DNA of 39,374 nucleotides, taken from an uncultured Clostridia bacterium (GTDB lineage: Bacteria > Bacillota > Clostridia > Lachnospirales > CAG-274). Below, one piece after another: positions 27,288 through 35,575 of this stretch. Below the pieces are notes generated by a model. That model had not been told where the DNA came from. It saw nothing but the letters and a program-made list of their open reading frames with translations, and did no database searches. The translations under genes and the position numbers were made by a program. Location of the stretch: NCBI GenBank assembly GCA_947627855.1, contig CANQXR010000021.1:1-39374 (forward strand). The letters run 5' to 3'. Every line of letters starts with the position of its first letter. The stretch's first letter is position 1.

Positions 27288-27701
27288 ATGAGTTGTTTAT
27301 ATTGTGACGATAAGGCGAAGCTGGATTCCCTTATGATACCTATTTGCGACCTCAAGGTTTCAAAGCTTTATCTTTTCAGGGAGCAGACCTATTACGGAAG
27401 GTGCGTTGTGGCATATAAGGACCACGGCAGAGAGCTTTATGACTTAAGCGATGAAGAGGTCGCTGAGCTTTTTGCAGACGTAAAGAGAGTGGGAGCTGCA
27501 ATAAACAAGGCTGTCAAGCCTGCAAAGGTAAATTACGGAATGTTCTCCGATACGCTTCCCCATCTTCATGTACACATCGCTCCCAAGCAGGAGGGCGGAC
27601 ATACCTTCGGGGGAACCTTCGAGATGAATGTTGTTCCGCCGAAATATCTTACAGACGATGAATATGAGGTTATAATAAACAAAATAAAGGAAAATCTGTA
27701 A
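27288..27701 (+). CDS. HIT-family nucleotide hydrolase/transferase
   Basis: 137 aa with the histidine triad HLHVHIAPK (H92, H94, H96), the active site of HIT proteins that hydrolyse nucleoside phosphoramidates or dinucleotides. The N-terminal CLYC pair resembles the zinc-binding cysteines of many HIT proteins, though the second zinc-site histidines are not obvious. It has its own promoter and terminator, so it is a single-gene unit. The substrate cannot be told. Confidence 0.88.
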   Translation: MSCLYCDDKAKLDSLMIPICDLKVSKLYLFREQTYYGRCVVAYKDHGRELYDLSDEEVAELFADVKRVGAAINKAVKPAKVNYGMFSDTLPHLHVHIAPKQEGGHTFGGTFEMNVVPPKYLTDDEYEVIINKIKENL

Positions 27702-27708
27702 TATCAAT

Positions 27709-27736
27709 AAGTCCGATGGTAAATATCGGACTTTTT
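27709..27736 (+). terminator. Terminator after the HIT gene
   Basis: 9-bp stem AAGTCCGAT (27709-27717) with ATCGGACTT (27725-27733), 7-nt loop, then T-run to 27736. Ends 33 nt before pth, which must then rely on read-through or an unseen promoter. Confidence 0.8.
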
Positions 27737-27769
27737 GTTCTGAAATTTTTCGGTAAAGGACTGATTTCA

Positions 27770-28354
27770 ATGTATATTATTGCGGGACTGGGAAACCCCG
27801 GAAGAGAATATAAGTATACAAGGCATAACACGGGCTTTGAGGTTATAGACAAGCTTGCATATGATTATAATATAAATGTAAACAGGTCAAAATTCAGCGC
27901 CATGTGCGGAGAGGGAATTATAGGCGGCGAAAAGGTTATTCTCCTGAAGCCTCTGACATATATGAACCTTAGCGGAAACGCTGTGGCGGCGGCTATGAAT
28001 TTCTATAAACCGGGGCTTGACAAGCTTATTGTGTGCTGTGACGATGTTAATTTGCCCGTAGGCAGCATCAGAATAAGAAAACAGGGCAGTGACGGCGGAC
28101 AGAAGGGGCTGAGAAATATAATAGAAATGCTTGGCAGTGACGGATTTTGTCGTGTGAGAGTGGGCGTGGGGGAAAAGCCTGCGGCGATGGAGCTTAAAAA
28201 CTGGGTTTTGTCCGGCTTTATGCTTGAGGAGAGAGATGATATTATAAAGGGAATGACAGATGGGGCCGATGCTGTATGTATGATACTCAGAGGCGAGGTA
28301 AACGAGGCTATGTCGAAATATAATAAAAAGAAAAAGGTTATGGAAAATGAATGA
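27770..28354 (+). CDS. pth: Peptidyl-tRNA hydrolase
   Basis: Releases peptides from peptidyl-tRNA that falls off ribosomes. 194 aa from ATG 27770, which gives the family N-terminus MYIIAGLGNPGREYKYTRHNTGF with the catalytic histidine in RHNTGF. An upstream in-frame ATG (27716) lies inside the terminator and is rejected. LLKPLTYMNLSG and CCDDVNLPVGSIRIRKQGSDGGQKGLRNI are intact. The 3' end overlaps mfd by 8 nt, the conserved pth-mfd pairing of Firmicutes. Confidence 0.96.
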   Translation: MYIIAGLGNPGREYKYTRHNTGFEVIDKLAYDYNINVNRSKFSAMCGEGIIGGEKVILLKPLTYMNLSGNAVAAAMNFYKPGLDKLIVCCDDVNLPVGSIRIRKQGSDGGQKGLRNIIEMLGSDGFCRVRVGVGEKPAAMELKNWVLSGFMLEERDDIIKGMTDGADAVCMILRGEVNEAMSKYNKKKKVMENE

Positions 28355-31300
28355 GTTAAATGATATACTGAATTTTTCAGAGGCCTTTGAAAGGCTTTGT
28401 GACAGCAGCAAAAAGGAAATATATGTGACGGGGACGGCAGACGGGCTGAAGCCCCTTATTGTTTCAAGGCTGTGCGGCGAAAAGAATAAAAAAGGAATTG
28501 TTGTATGTGAAAACGAGATAAGGGCGAGGGAATTTTACAATCGCCTTTCTTTGGTGTGCAAAAATGTTTATTTTTATCCTGCAAAGGATATAGTTTTTTA
28601 TTCCGCCGATATAAAGTCGGCTGATATTGTAAAGAAAAGATTTGAGGTTTTATCCGCCATATTCAAAGGTGAGGCAGATGTGATAGTCCTGTCGGCGGAT
28701 TCTCTTTTTGACAGACTTGTTTTTCCCGATGTGCTTAAGAAAAACATAATAAGACTTGAGGAAGGCGGCACGGTGGATATTGAAGAGCTTGCATCAAGGC
28801 TTGTTTTTATGGGCTATGAAAGAAGCGCCCAGGCGGAGGGGGCAGGTCAGTTTTCCGTAAGAGGGGGCATTATAGATATTTTTTCTCCCAACAATGCAAA
28901 TCCCGTGAGAGTGGAGCTTTGGGGAGATGAAATCGACACCATAAGGACGGTGGACATATTTTCACAGAGGTCGCTGGAGAGGATAAGGGGATTTGAAATA
29001 TATCCTTTCAGAGAGCTTGTTTTTTCCGACAGGGAGTACAACAGGGCTTTGGAGCTTATGAAAAATGAAAGCAGAGAAATATATGAAAAGCTCAGGGTTC
29101 ATAAAAGCTTTGGCGGCATAGAAAAGTACATCAATTTTTTCTATGAAAAAACAGCATCATTTTATGACTATGCCGACCCTGACAGCATAATTTTCTTTGA
29201 CGAATACGGCAAAATAAATGTTGAAGGCGACAGGATATACGATGAATTCCTCAGAAGTACGGCGGAACGCACGGAAAAGGGGCAGGCTCTCAGAGGAGAA
29301 GCGTATATTGTATATTCCCCGGAGGAAATACGCAAAAATTCGGAGGGCTTCGACAGGGTATATCTGTCGGAATTCTATGATACGGAGGGAGAGCATGAGG
29401 TTATAGACTTCCGTTCAAAACAGCGGAACGGCTTCGGGCGGGATATGCACGGGCTGGCGGAGGAAATAAGGGGCTTTTTCGCCTCCAAAAAAACAGTCGT
29501 ACTCTTTGCTTCTTCGACTCAGGCAATCAAAGGGCTGACGGCAGCCCTTACGGAAGAGGGAATAAGCTGCAGCAGCGAGGGAAGTCTGCAAAAGAGAGTG
29601 GCAAATATATACAGGGGAGCCTTGCCCTCCTTTGAGATGAGCGGCTGTGTTGTTCTCAATGAAAACGGAAACAAGGGCAGACTGCGCAGGAGAAGGCGGA
29701 AGATATTAAAGGATTCCGCAAAAATAACGAGCTTTTCTGACCTTAAGCCGGGAGATTATGTGGTTCATGAAAACCACGGCATAGGCGTTTATAAGGGCAT
29801 AAGTCAGGTTGAAACCGATGGCATCATAAGGGATTATCTTTGTATTGAGTATGCCGGCGGCGACAGAATATATGTAAGCGTGGGTCAGATGGAGCTTGTG
29901 CAGAAATATATAGGCGGCGATGTCTCCAAAATCAAGCTTAACAGCCTTGGGGGTACATCGTGGGCGAAAACAAAGGCTAAGGCACGCACGGCAGTCAAAA
30001 AGCTGACCTTTGACATTGCAAAGCTTTACGGCAAAAGGCAGTTCAGAAACGGATATGTTTATTCCGCGGATACAGTCTGGCAGAGGGAATTTGAGGAAAG
30101 CTTTCCCTATGAGGAAACGGAGGACCAGCTGAACGCCGTAAACGATGTGAAAAGGGATATGGAAGCAGGCAGAATAATGGACAGACTTATATGCGGCGAT
30201 GTGGGCTATGGCAAAACGGAGGTGGCTCTTCGGGCGGCTTTCAAGGCTATAAACGACAGCAAGCAGGTCGCTTTTCTTGTTCCGACAACTATTCTTGCAA
30301 ATCAGCACTATACGAATATAAAGGAAAGGTTTGCAAATTATCCCGTAACAATAGAAATGCTTTCGAGATTCAGAACACAGAAGCAGCAGAAGGAAACGAC
30401 GGAGGGGCTTAAAAGCGGCAGAGTGGATTTTGTAATAGGCACTCACAGGCTTTTGTCGAAGGATATAGAATTCAAGAATCTGGGACTTGTTATTGTGGAC
30501 GAGGAGCAGAGATTCGGCGTGGGACACAAGGAGAAGCTGAAGCGCATTACGGAAGATGTGGACGTGCTTACTCTCAGCGCTACGCCCATACCCAGAACTC
30601 TCCATATGAGCCTTTCGGGAATAAGGGATATGAGTGTATTGAACGAGCCGCCGGAGGACAGGCTGCCGGTTCAGACATATGTTATGGAATACAGTGAGGA
30701 AACAGTGAGGACGGCTGTTTTAAGAGAGCTTGCAAGAGGCGGACAGGTTTATTATCTGCACAACCGTGTTCAGTCGATAGAGGAATGCGCCCAAAGATTG
30801 AAGGAAATATTGCCCGAAGCAAAAATAGGTATAGGTCATGGGCAAATGAATGAACGTCAGCTTGAGAGCGTGCTGAACAGCTTTGTGGAAAAGGAAATAA
30901 ACGTTCTTGTATGCACCACCATTATAGAAACGGGAATGGACATACAGAATGTGAACACTATAATTGTGGAGGATTCCGATTATATGGGGCTTAGTCAGCT
31001 TTATCAGCTAAGGGGCAGAGTGGGACGCTCCGACAGGCAGGCGTATGCTTATTTTATGTACAAAAGGAATAAAATACCCAATGAGGTTTCCGAAAAAAGG
31101 CTGAGAGCCATAAAGGAATTCACCGAGTTTGGTTCGGGCTTCAAAATAGCCCTCCGTGACCTTGAAATAAGGGGAGCGGGAGATCTTTTGGGAGCAAGCC
31201 AGCACGGGCATATGAACAAAATAGGGTATGATCTTTACTGCAAAATATTGGAAAACGCTGTAAGAGAGCTGAAGGGTGAAAAGGAGGAGGAAATCTTTGA

Positions 31301-31736
31301 AACCCTTGTGGATCTCAAGGTGAACGCATTTATTCCGTCCACATATATAGACGATGAGGTTCAGCGTCTTGAAATGTATAAAAAGATTTCCCTCATTATG
31401 AACGAAAAGGATCGTGATGAAACAGGCGATGAGCTTATTGACAGATTCGGCGACTATCCACGGGTGGTTGAAAATCTTATGAAAACGGCCTTGCTGAAAC
31501 AGACGGCGCACAGACTGAAAATGACCTCGGTAATTCAGAAAAGCGACTGCATTGTATTCACCTATAAGAATGGCGCAGAGGCGGACGCAGATAAGATTTT
31601 TGCCCTTGTAAAGGAAAAAAGGGGAAATATACAGATTACAAATGCATCGTCAGGGGCATATCTGACATACAGGACAGACGTCAAGGGGTCTGACATAATA
31701 GACGAGGCGGCGTATATACTGCATAAATTAAGCTGA
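28347..31736 (+). CDS. mfd: Transcription-repair coupling factor Mfd
   Basis: ATP-driven translocase that pushes stalled RNA polymerase off DNA damage and recruits UvrA. 1129 aa, full length. Order of domains: UvrB-like N-terminal region (about 1-330), polymerase-interacting CarD-like domain (about 465-540, LKPGDYVVHENHGIGVYKGI), helicase domain with P-loop GDVGYGKTEVALRA (about 616), VDEEQRFGVGHKEKL (about 716), TLSATPIPRTLHMSL, the RGRVGRSDRQAYAYF motif VI, and the C-terminal TRCF domain. It overlaps pth by 8 nt. Confidence 0.97.
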   Translation: MNELNDILNFSEAFERLCDSSKKEIYVTGTADGLKPLIVSRLCGEKNKKGIVVCENEIRAREFYNRLSLVCKNVYFYPAKDIVFYSADIKSADIVKKRFEVLSAIFKGEADVIVLSADSLFDRLVFPDVLKKNIIRLEEGGTVDIEELASRLVFMGYERSAQAEGAGQFSVRGGIIDIFSPNNANPVRVELWGDEIDTIRTVDIFSQRSLERIRGFEIYPFRELVFSDREYNRALELMKNESREIYEKLRVHKSFGGIEKYINFFYEKTASFYDYADPDSIIFFDEYGKINVEGDRIYDEFLRSTAERTEKGQALRGEAYIVYSPEEIRKNSEGFDRVYLSEFYDTEGEHEVIDFRSKQRNGFGRDMHGLAEEIRGFFASKKTVVLFASSTQAIKGLTAALTEEGISCSSEGSLQKRVANIYRGALPSFEMSGCVVLNENGNKGRLRRRRRKILKDSAKITSFSDLKPGDYVVHENHGIGVYKGISQVETDGIIRDYLCIEYAGGDRIYVSVGQMELVQKYIGGDVSKIKLNSLGGTSWAKTKAKARTAVKKLTFDIAKLYGKRQFRNGYVYSADTVWQREFEESFPYEETEDQLNAVNDVKRDMEAGRIMDRLICGDVGYGKTEVALRAAFKAINDSKQVAFLVPTTILANQHYTNIKERFANYPVTIEMLSRFRTQKQQKETTEGLKSGRVDFVIGTHRLLSKDIEFKNLGLVIVDEEQRFGVGHKEKLKRITEDVDVLTLSATPIPRTLHMSLSGIRDMSVLNEPPEDRLPVQTYVMEYSEETVRTAVLRELARGGQVYYLHNRVQSIEECAQRLKEILPEAKIGIGHGQMNERQLESVLNSFVEKEINVLVCTTIIETGMDIQNVNTIIVEDSDYMGLSQLYQLRGRVGRSDRQAYAYFMYKRNKIPNEVSEKRLRAIKEFTEFGSGFKIALRDLEIRGAGDLLGASQHGHMNKIGYDLYCKILENAVRELKGEKEEEIFETLVDLKVNAFIPSTYIDDEVQRLEMYKKISLIMNEKDRDETGDELIDRFGDYPRVVENLMKTALLKQTAHRLKMTSVIQKSDCIVFTYKNGAEADADKIFALVKEKRGNIQITNASSGAYLTYRTDVKGSDIIDEAAYILHKLS

Positions 31737-31751
31737 TTTACAAATATTTCC

Positions 31752-31780
31752 TTTACAAAAAAGCAGGAGTGGATTATAAT
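31752..31780 (+). promoter_or_regulatory. Promoter of the aquaporin gene
   Basis: -35 TTTACA (31752-31757), 17-nt spacer, -10 TATAAT (31775-31780), followed by an A/T-only stretch and AAGGAGGAAGG before ATG 31815. Confidence 0.8.
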
Positions 31781-31814
31781 TATATATATAATTATTACAA
31801 AGGAGGAAGGTATT

Positions 31815-32498
31815 ATGTTTAAAAAATGTCTGGCTGAATTTATAGGAACGGCAGTTCTTGTGACATTTGGCTGCGGTGTTGCAATGACAAACGGACTCGG
31901 AGCAGGATATGTAGGCATTGCCCTTGCTTTCGGACTTGTTATTGTGGCTATGGCTTATTCCGTGGGGAATGTTTCGGGCTGTCATGTTAACCCCGCTGTT
32001 TCGGTGGGTATGCTTGTAAGCGGAAAAATGTCAGTAAACGACTTTGTGGCATATGTCGTAAGTCAGTTTTTGGGAGCAATTGCAGGCGGACTTATTCTTC
32101 TTGCGATTTTCGGCTCCAATGTTGCTGAGCTTGGCATGGGCACAAACGGCTATGGCGCTGCATCGGCTCTCGGTATAGGCGCTGTGGGGGCATTGATTGC
32201 TGAAATAGTTCTTACTTTTGTATTTGTTTTTGCTATTCTCGGAGTTACCGGCAGAGAAAAATTCGGAAATGTGTCGGGAATAGTAATAGGTCTTACTCTT
32301 ACACTTGTACATCTTATGGGACTGCCTATTACGGGAACCTCCGTAAACCCGGCAAGAAGCTTTGGTCCTGCTCTTGTGCTTGCTGTTTCTGGAAACGGCT
32401 CGGAGGCTTTGGGACAGGTCTGGCTTTTCATTGCAGCTCCTGTTATAGGCGCAGCCCTTGCGGCAGTTGTCTATAAGCTGATGGACTCTGAAAAATAA
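31815..32498 (+). CDS. MIP-family channel, aquaporin Z-like
   Basis: Membrane channel for water or small solutes. 227 aa, six hydrophobic helices and two half-helices with the NPA boxes HVNPAVS (about residue 58) and VNPARSFGPAL (about residue 176), the second followed by the filter arginine. Short length and lack of the glycerol-type Asp after the second NPA favour an aquaporin over a glycerol facilitator. It has its own promoter and terminator. Confidence 0.92.
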   Translation: MFKKCLAEFIGTAVLVTFGCGVAMTNGLGAGYVGIALAFGLVIVAMAYSVGNVSGCHVNPAVSVGMLVSGKMSVNDFVAYVVSQFLGAIAGGLILLAIFGSNVAELGMGTNGYGAASALGIGAVGALIAEIVLTFVFVFAILGVTGREKFGNVSGIVIGLTLTLVHLMGLPITGTSVNPARSFGPALVLAVSGNGSEALGQVWLFIAAPVIGAALAAVVYKLMDSEK

Positions 32499-32506
32499 TA
32501 TTTTCG

Positions 32507-32531
32507 CCTCCCACTTTCGGGAGGTTTTTTT
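32507..32531 (+). terminator. Terminator after the aquaporin gene
   Basis: Stem CCTCCC (32507-32512) with GGGAGG (32519-32524), 6-nt loop, then seven T. The next promoter starts two bases later. Confidence 0.85.
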
Positions 32532-32532
32532 A

Positions 32533-32561
32533 TTGACATTCTTATACAATGCCTGTATAAT
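32533..32561 (+). promoter_or_regulatory. Promoter of the MATE transporter gene
   Basis: -35 TTGACA (32533-32538), 17-nt spacer, -10 TATAAT (32556-32561), both perfect. The predicted transcription start (about 32568) is a few bases before double-hairpin element 3, so the element would form the 5' UTR of the mRNA. Confidence 0.85.
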
Positions 32562-32570
32562 ACCGGTATA

Positions 32571-32697
32571 TGCCCGGACTTTTCGCTGCATAACGCCTTT
32601 AGGCGTTATACTGCGAAAAGTCCGACCATCGGGGGCGACCAAGCCGGAGGGGGCGGCTGCGCCGCCCCCTCCGGCTTGGTCGCCCCCGATGGTCGGG
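32571..32697 (+). repeat. Double-hairpin element 3 (E3), in the 5' UTR of the MATE gene
   Basis: Hairpin A: 23-nt arms (32575-32597 and 32602-32624) with two mismatches. Hairpin B: perfect 36-bp arms (32622-32657 and 32661-32696) with a TGC loop. The two stems share three bases (32622-32624), so the full forms compete there. Borders TGCCCGG, CGGACTTTT/AAAAGTCCG and TCGGGGGCGA recur in element 4. About 40 nt separate it from the start codon. No T-run follows. Confidence 0.85.
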
Positions 32698-32737
32698 GTA
32701 GGGGAGCAGTATACCTTTTTTTGGAGCGGAGAAATTT

Positions 32738-34075
32738 ATGAAGGACAGTATAAGACTTTCGGATCACTTTACATATACACGGCTTATGAGATTTGTTGTT
32801 CCGTCTGTTATAATGATGGTATTCACTTCCGTTTATGGAATGATAGACGGATTGTTTGTGTCGAACTATGCAGGAAAGATTCCCTTTGCGGCGGTTAATC
32901 TTATGTGGCCGTTTATAATGCTTTTGTCGGCTCCGGGATTTATGTTCGGTTCAGGGGGAAGCGCAGTTGTTGCAAAGGCTCTCGGGGAGGGCGACAAAAA
33001 AAGGGCTAACGAATATTTTACCATGATAGTATTCGGGGCAGCGGCGACAGGCATAATACTTTCGGTTCTTGGATTTATATTTGTGCCTGTAATAGCCGGA
33101 GCGGTCGGAGCAGAGGGCAGGACATACGAGTGCTGTGTTGTTTACGGTCGCATATTGTTTTCGTTTTTATGGGCGTTTACTCTCCAGAATGTTTTCCAAA
33201 GCCTTTTTGTGACGGCTGAAAAGCCAAAGCTGGGACTTGCGGTGGCTATTGGGGCAGGCGCTGCAAACATACTTGGCGACTATATATTGGTAGGTGTTTT
33301 TAAAGGCGGCGTTTTGGGAGCCGGAACAGCAACGGGGCTTAGTCAGCTTGTGGGAGGCGGTCTGCCGCTGATTTATTTTGCTGTGCGAAACAAAAGCCGG
33401 TTCAGATTTGTAAAGGTAAAGCTTAATATGCGTCTGCTGTTCAAGGTATGTCTGAACGGCTGTTCTGAGCTTATGACCAATATTTCGCTGTCAATTGTGA
33501 ATATTCTATACAACTTCCAGCTTATGAGGCTGATAGGCGATGACGGCATTGCCGCATACGGTGTTATAATGTATGTCAATTTCGTATTTATATCGGCATT
33601 TTTAGGCTATTCGGTGGGCACTGCTCCCATTGTAAGCTATCAGTACGGTGCAGCACGCACACAGGAACTTAAGAACGTGTTTAAAAAAAGCATTATTATA
33701 ATAGCCCTTTGCGGCGTTGTTATGACCACCCTTGCCGTTAATTTTGCAGGTGTTATTTCGGGAATATTTGTGGGCTATGACCAAGGGCTTAAGGCTCTTA
33801 CGAAAGAGGGCTTCAGTCTTTTTGGCTTTTCTTATTTATTTTCGGGAATCGGCATATATTCCTCCGCTTTCTTCACCGCTCTTGAAAATGGGTTTATATC
33901 GGCTTTCCTGTCCTTTTTACGGACATTTTTATTTCAGGCGGCGGCAGTTATTATATTGCCTGTGATTTTAGGCAGCGGCGGAATATGGCTTGCCGTAGTT
34001 GCGGCGGAGATGGCTGCATGTACTGTCAGTATATGTGTTTTTATTGCCGAAAGAAAAAGATATATGTATATTTAG
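32738..34075 (+). CDS. MATE-family multidrug/cation antiporter
   Basis: 445 aa integral membrane protein, twelve hydrophobic helices expected in two similar halves. N-terminal LMRFVVPSVIMMVFTSVYGMIDGLFVSNYAG, APGFMFGSGGSAVVAKALGEGD and the second-half YSVGTAPIVSYQYGAA are typical of MATE exporters, of the Clostridial DinF/NorM-like branch. Substrate unknown. TGGAGCGGAG precedes the ATG. Monocistronic: promoter and double hairpin before it, terminator after it. Confidence 0.9.
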   Translation: MKDSIRLSDHFTYTRLMRFVVPSVIMMVFTSVYGMIDGLFVSNYAGKIPFAAVNLMWPFIMLLSAPGFMFGSGGSAVVAKALGEGDKKRANEYFTMIVFGAAATGIILSVLGFIFVPVIAGAVGAEGRTYECCVVYGRILFSFLWAFTLQNVFQSLFVTAEKPKLGLAVAIGAGAANILGDYILVGVFKGGVLGAGTATGLSQLVGGGLPLIYFAVRNKSRFRFVKVKLNMRLLFKVCLNGCSELMTNISLSIVNILYNFQLMRLIGDDGIAAYGVIMYVNFVFISAFLGYSVGTAPIVSYQYGAARTQELKNVFKKSIIIIALCGVVMTTLAVNFAGVISGIFVGYDQGLKALTKEGFSLFGFSYLFSGIGIYSSAFFTALENGFISAFLSFLRTFLFQAAAVIILPVILGSGGIWLAVVAAEMAACTVSICVFIAERKRYMYI

Positions 34076-34092
34076 GGAAATACCGTATAATT

Positions 34093-34125
34093 CAAAAAAT
34101 CATTTTGCCGCAAAATGATTTTTTG
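34093..34125 (+). terminator. Terminator after the MATE gene
   Basis: 15-bp stem (34093-34107 with 34111-34125), CCG loop, with an A-run on the left foot and a T-run in the right arm. A/T-rich ends would make it work in both directions. Confidence 0.75.
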
Positions 34126-34169
34126 GTTCCTTGAATAAGCATTTCCTCGGCGACTTGGCAATTATTATC

Positions 34170-34198
34170 TTGACAGGCAGGGTTTAATTGGTTATAAT
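34170..34198 (+). promoter_or_regulatory. Promoter of pheST
   Basis: -35 TTGACA (34170-34175), 17-nt spacer, -10 TATAAT (34193-34198), perfect consensus. It drives the T-box leader that starts about 34205. Confidence 0.9.
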
Positions 34199-34204
34199 TA
34201 ATTT

Positions 34205-34447
34205 ATTCAAAGGCAAGGAAAACGAGAGTAGCGGCTTACGTGCAAAAGAGATGAGGCGTCCGAGGGCTGAAAGCGCCTCTTGCATCAGTGGTTTGTGAAG
34301 TTCACGTTGGAGCTTTTTCTCTGAAAATATTTATCAGTAGGAGAAAACGGGTCGTTCCGTTAAAGACATTAAAGTGCAGACCTTTACAGTCTGAAAATGG
34401 GTGGTACCGCGATAGCTTCGTCCCTTTGTGTGGGCAAAGCTTTTTTT
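34205..34447 (+). promoter_or_regulatory. Phenylalanine T-box leader with terminator
   Basis: A tRNA-sensing riboswitch. The conserved T-box GGGTGGTACCGCG is at 34399-34411; its TGGT (34402-34405) would pair with the ACCA end of uncharged tRNA. The likely specifier codon is TTC (34301-34303, in GTGAAG-TTC-ACG), which reads tRNA-Phe and fits the pheS gene downstream. The terminator follows (34414-34441: AGCTT with AAGCT, and CCC with GGG) and a T-run to 34447. Uncharged tRNA-Phe should favour the antiterminator and raise pheST expression. The rest of the gap to pheS has a TCCGCC/GGCGGA hairpin (about 34468-34496). Confidence 0.93.
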
Positions 34448-34523
34448 ATTTAAAATAAAGGAAAATATCCGCCGCTGTTCTCTAGGGCTTGGCGGAGCTT
34501 CCTAAAGAAAGGAAAGTTTATAA

Positions 34524-35549
34524 ATGAAAGACAAATTGATGGAGGTCAGGAAGAAGGCCGCCAAAAGTCTTGGGGAGATCTCAAGCCTCAATCAGCTTGA
34601 AGAGCTCAGGGTAAAATTGCTTGGCAAAAAGGGAGAGCTTACTTCGATTATGAAGGAAATGGGAAAGCTTTCAAAGGAAGAAAGACCGGTTGTAGGTCAG
34701 CTTGCCAACGAGGTCAGAAGCTATATAGAGGGCGAGCTTGCCCATGCTAAGCTTCATCTTGAGGAGAAGGCTCTTGATATAAAGCTAAGGTCGGAAAAAA
34801 TAGACGTGACTATGCCGGGCAAAATACCTGCTTATGGACACAGACACCCTATGAATATCGTTATTGAGGACATCAAAAGAATATTTATAGGAATGGGCTA
34901 TGAAATAGCCGAGGGTCCGGAGATAGAGGACGCTTATTACAACTTTACCGCTCTCAATATTCCGGAGGGACACACGGCAAGAGATGAGCAGGACACATTT
35001 TATGTTGAGGGGCTTGGCGATTTTCTTTTAAGAACGCAGACATCACCTATGCAGGTAAGGGTTATGGAGAACAGAAAACCGCCTATCAGAATAATTGCGC
35101 CGGGACGTGTGTACAGGTCTGATGAGGTTGACGCAACTCATTCCCCCATCTTCCATCAGCTTGAGGGACTTGTTATTGATAAGGGAATAACCATGGGAGA
35201 TTTAAAGGGCGCTCTTGAGGTATTTGCAAAGCAGCTTTTTGGCGAGGAAACAAAGGTGCGTTTTCGTCCCCATCACTTCCCGTTTACGGAGCCGTCGGCA
35301 GAAATGGACGCCACCTGTTTTGGCTGCGGCGGCAAGGGCTGTCGTATATGCAAGGACAGCGGTTGGATAGAGATGCTCGGCTGCGGTATGGTACACCCGA
35401 AGGTTCTTGAAATGTCGGGAATAGATCCGAAGGTTTATTCGGGCTTTGCTTTCGGCATGGGGCTTGAGCGTGTTACTATGCAGAGATATGGCATAAATGA
35501 TCTCAGACTGCTGTTTGAAAATGATGCTAAATTTTTAAGACAGTTTTGA
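34524..35549 (+). CDS. pheS: Phenylalanyl-tRNA synthetase alpha subunit
   Basis: Catalytic subunit of the alpha2-beta2 class II enzyme that charges tRNA-Phe. 341 aa. An N-terminal coiled coil (about 1-85) precedes the catalytic core, which has [58 protein letters not shown] (motif 2) and [12 protein letters not shown] (motif 3). A C..CGGKGC..C cluster is present in the core, as in other Firmicutes. Controlled by the T-box. Confidence 0.97.
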   Translation: MKDKLMEVRKKAAKSLGEISSLNQLEELRVKLLGKKGELTSIMKEMGKLSKEERPVVGQLANEVRSYIEGELAHAKLHLEEKALDIKLRSEKIDVTMPGKIPAYGHRHPMNIVIEDIKRIFIGMGYEIAEGPEIEDAYYNFTALNIPEGHTARDEQDTFYVEGLGDFLLRTQTSPMQVRVMENRKPPIRIIAPGRVYRSDEVDATHSPIFHQLEGLVIDKGITMGDLKGALEVFAKQLFGEETKVRFRPHHFPFTEPSAEMDATCFGCGGKGCRICKDSGWIEMLGCGMVHPKVLEMSGIDPKVYSGFAFGMGLERVTMQRYGINDLRLLFENDAKFLRQF

Positions 35550-35575
35550 TGAAGCCGTATTAAGGAGGAATTAAA

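Noticed and set aside
29706..30605. Minus-strand frame of about 300 aa opposite mfd
   Set aside because: Lies wholly within the conserved mfd coding region; composition is that of a reverse-frame shadow.
34121..34130. GGTTCC after the MATE terminator as a sixth element border
   Set aside because: No GC-rich hairpin or G-run foot is next to it; a six-base match is expected by chance.
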